From positions 1-10,566 of the forward strand of contig JAPKHT010000182.1 of assembly GCA_026646655.1 (NCBI GenBank): a stretch of DNA of 10,566 bases, written 5' to 3'. This DNA is from JADLBR01 sp020847615. Its GTDB lineage: Bacteria; Verrucomicrobiota; Verrucomicrobiia; JADLBR01. Below are positions 7,255 through 10,566 of the stretch, piece by piece. The notes under the pieces were generated by a model. It worked only from the letters and a program-made list of their open reading frames with translations. It had not been told where the DNA came from and did not search any database. The translations under genes were made by a program, and so were the position numbers. Numbering within the stretch: the stretch's first letter is position 1; each line of letters starts with the position of its first letter.

Positions 7255-8793
7255 ATGAAAGACTCGACTCTTCTCCCGATCAGCCGCCGGAGCGCAATCC
7301 GACAGATGGCGGGGACTGCGGCGCTCGCTGCCGCCCCGCGCGTCATGGCTGCCGCGGAACCGGGTCCAGACGTGCTGCGGATTGATCCCGCCCCTCGCTT
7401 CGAACTATCGCCGTACCTCTACATGCAATTCATGGAACCCCTGGGGACCACCGACGGTTCCGTGGAGGCGGCCTGGGATCACTCGCATGACCAGTGGCGG
7501 AGAGACGTGGTGGAGGTGACTCGCGAGCTGGCGCCACCGATGCTGCGCTGGGGCGGCATCTTCACCGACTACTATCGCTGGCGCGAAGGAGTGGGGCCGC
7601 GAGATGAGCGCCCGCCCATGCTCAACCTGCTTTGGGGCGGCATAGAATCCAACCAGGTTGGAACCGTCGAGTTGATAGACTTCTGCCGTCAGGTCTCCGC
7701 CGAGCCCTTGATCTGCGTGAACTTTGAGTCCGATGGCCGTCAGCGCTTTGTGAGAGCGAAGGGCAGCGTGCGCACCGCCGACGCGCGGGAGGCGGCGGCG
7801 TGGGTGGCCTACTGCAACCAGGCGAATCACGCGGAACGCCGAGCCCACGGTCACGTCGCCACACTGCCGGTCAAATACTGGCAGATCGACAATGAAACCT
7901 CGTATGACAAGCAGGGGTTCGACATGGAAACGGCCGCGACAAAGACCGTCGCCTTCGCTCGGGCCATGCGGCATTCGGACCCCGACATTAAGTTGATTGC
8001 CTGGGGCGACAGCGGTTGGGCGCCGCGCATGAGAGAGGTCGCGGGCGAGCACGTTCAATTCCTGGCCTTCCACGCGATGTTTAATCCGGACACAAAGGAG
8101 CCGGTTCTTCAGGGCGAGCTATATCGCCGTGATCCCGCCGCCACATGGGAGGTGCTGATGAAGGCGTGGGAAGTCAGCGACGGGAAGATCCGACGCGTGC
8201 GCGAGAGCCTCGGTGGGCACCCTTTCCCACTGGCCATGACGGAATGCCACTTCGCGATCCCGGGCCGGCATCGTTGCGACGTGCTTTCCACATGGGCGGC
8301 CGGCGTCTCGTATGCGCGCATCCTGAACAACCACCAGCGCCACGGCGATTGCTTGAAGATCGCCACGGCGGCCGACTTCTGCGGCACCCGCTGGCAGGTC
8401 AACGCCGTGATGATTCCCACCCCGGGCGGCAAGTCCTACCTCATGCCCGTGGCGCGCATCATGCAACTCTATCGCCATCACTGCGGCACCCGGGCGCTCG
8501 CGGTCCAACGAGCGCCCGAAGGGTTGGATGTGGTCGCCAGCCGCCAGGGCACCACGGTTTTCCTCCACGTGGTCAACACGCGGCGGAGTCGCGCGATCAT
8601 GGCACAGATGCATGTGGATGGCATGATCGTGAAGGGGGGGCGCGTGTTCGAAATGGCGGAGGATCCCATGATCGAGGTCTCCCACCTGAACAGCGACACG
8701 GTGATGAAGACCCTCGAAAAGACGCTCCCGGCGGGCGCCTTGTGGGAATTCCCTGCCGCCTCGGTTTCAGCGGTGGAACTCGAGGTGGGGTGA
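7255..8793 (+). CDS. Tat-exported alpha-L-arabinofuranosidase-like enzyme, GH51 family
   Basis: This 512-residue protein matches retaining GH51 arabinofuranosidases, which remove terminal alpha-L-arabinofuranose from arabinan, arabinoxylan or arabinogalactan. The N-terminus carries a twin-arginine signal (SRRSAIRQ, residues 10-17, then an Ala-rich core and an AxA site near 32-34), so export folded through Tat is likely. LSPYLYMQFMEPLG (51-64) corresponds to the family opening IsPyiyGqFiEhlG, and ESNQVGTVELIDFC (131-144) to the conserved ESNefGtdEfl motif. Glu214 in WQIDNET is the expected acid/base and Glu330 in AMTECHF the expected nucleophile. The length is typical of GH51. The usual RWPGG motif reads RWGGI (98-102), and the region after Glu330 is divergent, so specificity could differ. 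No clear Shine-Dalgarno precedes ATG 7255. It is separated from the upstream oxidoreductase by 516 bp and may have its own promoter. Confidence 0.85.
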   Translation: MKDSTLLPISRRSAIRQMAGTAALAAAPRVMAAAEPGPDVLRIDPAPRFELSPYLYMQFMEPLGTTDGSVEAAWDHSHDQWRRDVVEVTRELAPPMLRWGGIFTDYYRWREGVGPRDERPPMLNLLWGGIESNQVGTVELIDFCRQVSAEPLICVNFESDGRQRFVRAKGSVRTADAREAAAWVAYCNQANHAERRAHGHVATLPVKYWQIDNETSYDKQGFDMETAATKTVAFARAMRHSDPDIKLIAWGDSGWAPRMREVAGEHVQFLAFHAMFNPDTKEPVLQGELYRRDPAATWEVLMKAWEVSDGKIRRVRESLGGHPFPLAMTECHFAIPGRHRCDVLSTWAAGVSYARILNNHQRHGDCLKIATAADFCGTRWQVNAVMIPTPGGKSYLMPVARIMQLYRHHCGTRALAVQRAPEGLDVVASRQGTTVFLHVVNTRRSRAIMAQMHVDGMIVKGGRVFEMAEDPMIEVSHLNSDTVMKTLEKTLPAGALWEFPAASVSAVELEVG

Positions 8794-8928
8794 TAGGCGT
8801 GCGCCTCGGATTTCAGAGGTGCCACTCTCCGGGGATTTCGCTGGCCACCATCTCGTCACCACATGGAGTTCTCCGAGGCCTCCGGACGCCCCCGAGATGC
8901 TTCTCGCCTCCATGCCCGCTTTAGCCCG

Positions 8929-8946
8929 GCGAGCCGCCCGGCTCGC
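8929..8946. terminator. Perfect GC-rich hairpin between convergent genes; possible terminator
   Basis: GCGAGCC (8929-8935) and GGCTCGC (8940-8946) pair perfectly around a GCCC loop, between the end of the GH51 gene (8793) and the end of the convergent AraC gene (9088). The position suits a bidirectional terminator. Neither side has a proper T-tract, so the call is tentative. Confidence 0.35.
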
Positions 8947-9087
8947 TTCCATCATCGATCGCGGACCGCGCCGAGAACACCACCATGACGACGGGAGGGC
9001 GCGGCGACAACGATGGCCTGTGGCGGCGGCGGCCGGAGAAATGGGACCACGAAAAGATCGAGTCTAACACCGCCGTGCTGGCGGGGA

Positions 9088-9918
9088 TCATGTCTCGCGG
9101 TCGCGGCGGATCGCCGCCCGGTAGGCCGATGGCGCCACATGCATCTTGCGGGTGAAGACGCGCGTGAAATAGGGCGGGTCGTCGTAGCCCACCGCGGCGG
9201 CGACCTCCTTGATGCTGAGTTCTGTGCCCGCCAGCAGGCGGCGGGCCTGGTTCAGGCGCCCCGCCAGCATGAAGTTGAACGGCGTCGTCCCAAACAGCGC
9301 GCGGAACCGCCGGTGGAAGTAATTGGGCGCGAGCCCGACCTGTCCGGCGATCCGCTCCAGCGAGGGATTTTCCCGGAAATGCGACTGCATGAAGTCGAAG
9401 GCCGCCTTCAGCCGGTAGTACTCTGGCTGGAATGCCCGCACGCGCCCCTGGTCCAGTGTCTCCAGTAGGCGCGAGATCAATCCCAGGAGCAGGGCCTGAA
9501 TCCGGCAATCGAGCGCCGGCGAACTGTCCTTCCGGGGCCGGCTCTGCTCGGTGAACGGTTCCTCAAAGATCTCGCAGATCTCGCGGTAGCTGGCCGCGGC
9601 GCTCCGACGCGGCCAGCTGACCACCGGCGGCAGCTGGTCCAGCAGATAGCGCAGGTACAGCGATTCCGGGACGAAATGCACCCAGTACACGCTCATCTGC
9701 CTCGGGCAGAGTTGGCGCCGCAGGCGGAAACCGGAGATAAAGTAGACGCGTTGCGGGACCAGCGCGTGGCAGCCGCCGGCCATCTCGAGGCGCGCCCGAC
9801 CGCCCACGGGAAAGTACACCTTATAGCACTGGTCGATGCCGGTCGCCGGCTTGCTCCATGTCGGGTCACAGCGGTAGAACCCGCCGGACAGGAGCACGAG
9901 GTTGAAGTCGTCGATCAT
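9088..9918 (-). CDS. AraC/XylS-family transcriptional regulator
   Basis: This 276-residue protein has a variable N-terminal half (about 1-160), probably a cupin-type ligand-binding domain (for example YKVYFPVGGRARLEM around 32-46). It is followed by a complete AraC DNA-binding domain with two helix-turn-helix units. HTH1 covers about 186-210 (SLERIAGQVGLAPNYFHRRF) and HTH2 about 235-267 (SIKEVAAAVGYDDPPYFTRV, ending APSAYR, the family signature). The length is typical. It is a cytoplasmic DNA-binding protein with no signal peptide. It is transcribed divergently from the GH29 fucosidase across 98 bp that contain a 21-bp-spaced direct repeat, so it most likely senses a sugar released from the polysaccharide and activates the fucosidase gene, perhaps with its own. 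The ligand is unknown. No strong Shine-Dalgarno precedes ATG 9918. Confidence 0.92.
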   Translation of the reverse strand: MIDDFNLVLLSGGFYRCDPTWSKPATGIDQCYKVYFPVGGRARLEMAGGCHALVPQRVYFISGFRLRRQLCPRQMSVYWVHFVPESLYLRYLLDQLPPVVSWPRRSAAASYREICEIFEEPFTEQSRPRKDSSPALDCRIQALLLGLISRLLETLDQGRVRAFQPEYYRLKAAFDFMQSHFRENPSLERIAGQVGLAPNYFHRRFRALFGTTPFNFMLAGRLNQARRLLAGTELSIKEVAAAVGYDDPPYFTRVFTRKMHVAPSAYRAAIRRDRET

Positions 9919-9935
9919 CGGCGCGGATCGAGGTT

Positions 9936-9969
9936 AAGATCGTGCAAGTATTTGGAAAGATCATTCATG
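9936..9969 (+). promoter_or_regulatory. Candidate AraC-type operator: two direct repeats 21 bp apart
   Basis: AAGATCGTGCA (9936-9946) is repeated as AAGATCATTCA (9957-9967), matching 9 of 11 positions with a start-to-start distance of exactly 21 bp, two helical turns. A further shared G follows at 9948/9969. AraC-family activators are known to bind direct-repeat half-sites with this spacing, as at araI. The pair sits in the spacer between the regulator and the fucosidase, 49 nt before the fucosidase ATG, which leaves room for a promoter downstream. Binding is inferred, not shown. Confidence 0.5.
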
Positions 9970-10003
9970 GACGGCGACGCATCAGTTTCACTATTCTGGC
10001 ATC

Positions 10004-10010
10004 AGGAGGA
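10004..10010 (+). promoter_or_regulatory. Strong ribosome binding site of the fucosidase gene
   Basis: AGGAGGA lies 6 nt before ATG 10017. It is the strongest Shine-Dalgarno in the window and fixes that start. Confidence 0.8.
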
Positions 10011-10016
10011 CGAGGC

Positions 10017-10566
10017 ATGAATCGGACACTCGTGGCGATGATCGCGGCCATCGGCATTATCTCGGGCGACCGGGCCGGGGCGGGGGGCGGGCCGGACATG
10101 GCGAGACGCGCCGAGGAACTCAAGAGCCTCCGCTGGGGGATGTTCGTCTGCTGGAGCTTCAGCACCTTTTCCGGCAAGGAATGGACTCCCGGCGTCGGGG
10201 ACGTGTCCTTCTTTCGGGCCATTGGCTGCGACACCGACCAGTGGGCGCGGACGGCGAAGGAGGCAGGGATGGGATACATCCTGTTCCTGACGAAGCACCA
10301 CGACGGGTTCTGCCTGTGGGACACGAAGACGACGGGCCGCAAAGTGACCAAGTCGCCGCTGGGCCGCGACGTGCTGGCGGAGTTGAGAAAGTCCTGCGAC
10401 CGGCATGGCATCAGGCTGGCGCTCTACTTCTCCGAGGGCGACTGGACTTGGCCGGGCGCGGTCGACGGCAAGGGCTGGCGAGAGGGGATTGGCAGCAACC
10501 CGGAGATGAAGAAGGCTCAGCTCGAGGAACTGCTGACGCAATACGGGCCGATCGAATACATCCCAC
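10017..10566 (+). CDS. Alpha-L-fucosidase, GH29 family (5' part; runs off right edge)
   Basis: The first 183 codons of a GH29 retaining alpha-L-fucosidase, which removes terminal alpha-L-fucose. ATG 10017 is preceded by AGGAGGA at 6-nt spacing and opens a short signal peptide-like segment (MNRTLVAMIAAIGIISG, then a Gly-rich stretch). The mature part starts with LRWGMFVCWSFSTFSGKEW (about 38-56), equivalent to the family's RfGmF.HwG stretch, and carries the GH29 hallmark FLTKHHDGFCLWDTKTT (about 90-106), whose His pair binds fucose. DVLAELRKSCDRHGIRLALY is the following conserved strand-helix. The window stops at YGPIEYIP, a few codons before the expected catalytic nucleophile Asp, so activity cannot be judged. 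It is divergent from the AraC regulator, which probably controls it. No in-frame stop occurs in the visible part. Confidence 0.9.
   Translation, partial: MNRTLVAMIAAIGIISGDRAGAGGGPDMARRAEELKSLRWGMFVCWSFSTFSGKEWTPGVGDVSFFRAIGCDTDQWARTAKEAGMGYILFLTKHHDGFCLWDTKTTGRKVTKSPLGRDVLAELRKSCDRHGIRLALYFSEGDWTWPGAVDGKGWREGIGSNPEMKKAQLEELLTQYGPIEYIP

Noticed and set aside
6978..7346. 122-codon minus-strand frame crossing into the GH51 start
   Set aside because: It overlaps the Tat signal region of a convincing gene and shows no domain.
8819..9067. 82-codon frame between GH51 and the AraC gene
   Set aside because: Arg/Ala/His-rich with no ribosome site; it spans the hairpin and resembles a chance frame.

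Overview
The window is GC-rich and carries a polysaccharide-degradation cluster: broken or intact genes of four exo-acting glycoside hydrolase families (GH43, GH78, GH51, GH29), a secreted FAD-dependent oxidoreductase and an AraC-type regulator. Such loci, with Sec or Tat signals on most enzymes and no SusC/SusD pair in view, suggest a free-living or gut Verrucomicrobiota or Planctomycetota genome. This is an inference from gene content; no rRNA, tRNA or marker gene is present to confirm it.

Left edge (1-152): the first 32 codons of an IS630-family transposase, on the minus strand and running off the window. It abuts a GH43 gene whose 5' end is missing. The GH43 reading frame stays open upstream of its only possible start (GTG 185) as far as a TA dinucleotide at 151-152. 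The catalytic Asp (codon 179-181) lies upstream of that GTG. The best explanation is an IS630 insertion at TA that cut off the signal peptide and N-terminus.

Centre-left (152-6738, plus strand): the truncated GH43/discoidin/Fn3 gene, a GH78 alpha-L-rhamnosidase 23 nt downstream, a 75-codon secreted-protein remnant whose ATG overlaps the rhamnosidase stop, and a FAD-dependent oxidoreductase. These read as one co-directional operon. The oxidoreductase has two Rossmann nucleotide-binding starts in tandem, which points to fusion or duplication. The rhamnosidase seems to have Asn where GH78 enzymes carry the catalytic-base Glu.

Centre-right (6739-8793): 516 bp with no large gene, but with a 42-codon ORF that has a good Shine-Dalgarno and ends 6 nt before a Tat-exported GH51 alpha-L-arabinofuranosidase.

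Right (8794-10566): a convergent intergenic region with a perfect GC-rich hairpin, an AraC-family regulator on the minus strand, and a divergent GH29 alpha-L-fucosidase cut by the window edge. The 98-bp divergent spacer holds two imperfect direct repeats exactly 21 bp apart, as expected for an AraC-type operator. Together the enzymes would remove terminal L-rhamnose, L-arabinose and L-fucose (plus a GH43 substrate) from a branched pectin-like, gum-like or algal polysaccharide. I see no wholly new system. The most notable points are the IS630-broken GH43, the double Rossmann start, the non-canonical GH78 active site and the operator-like repeats.
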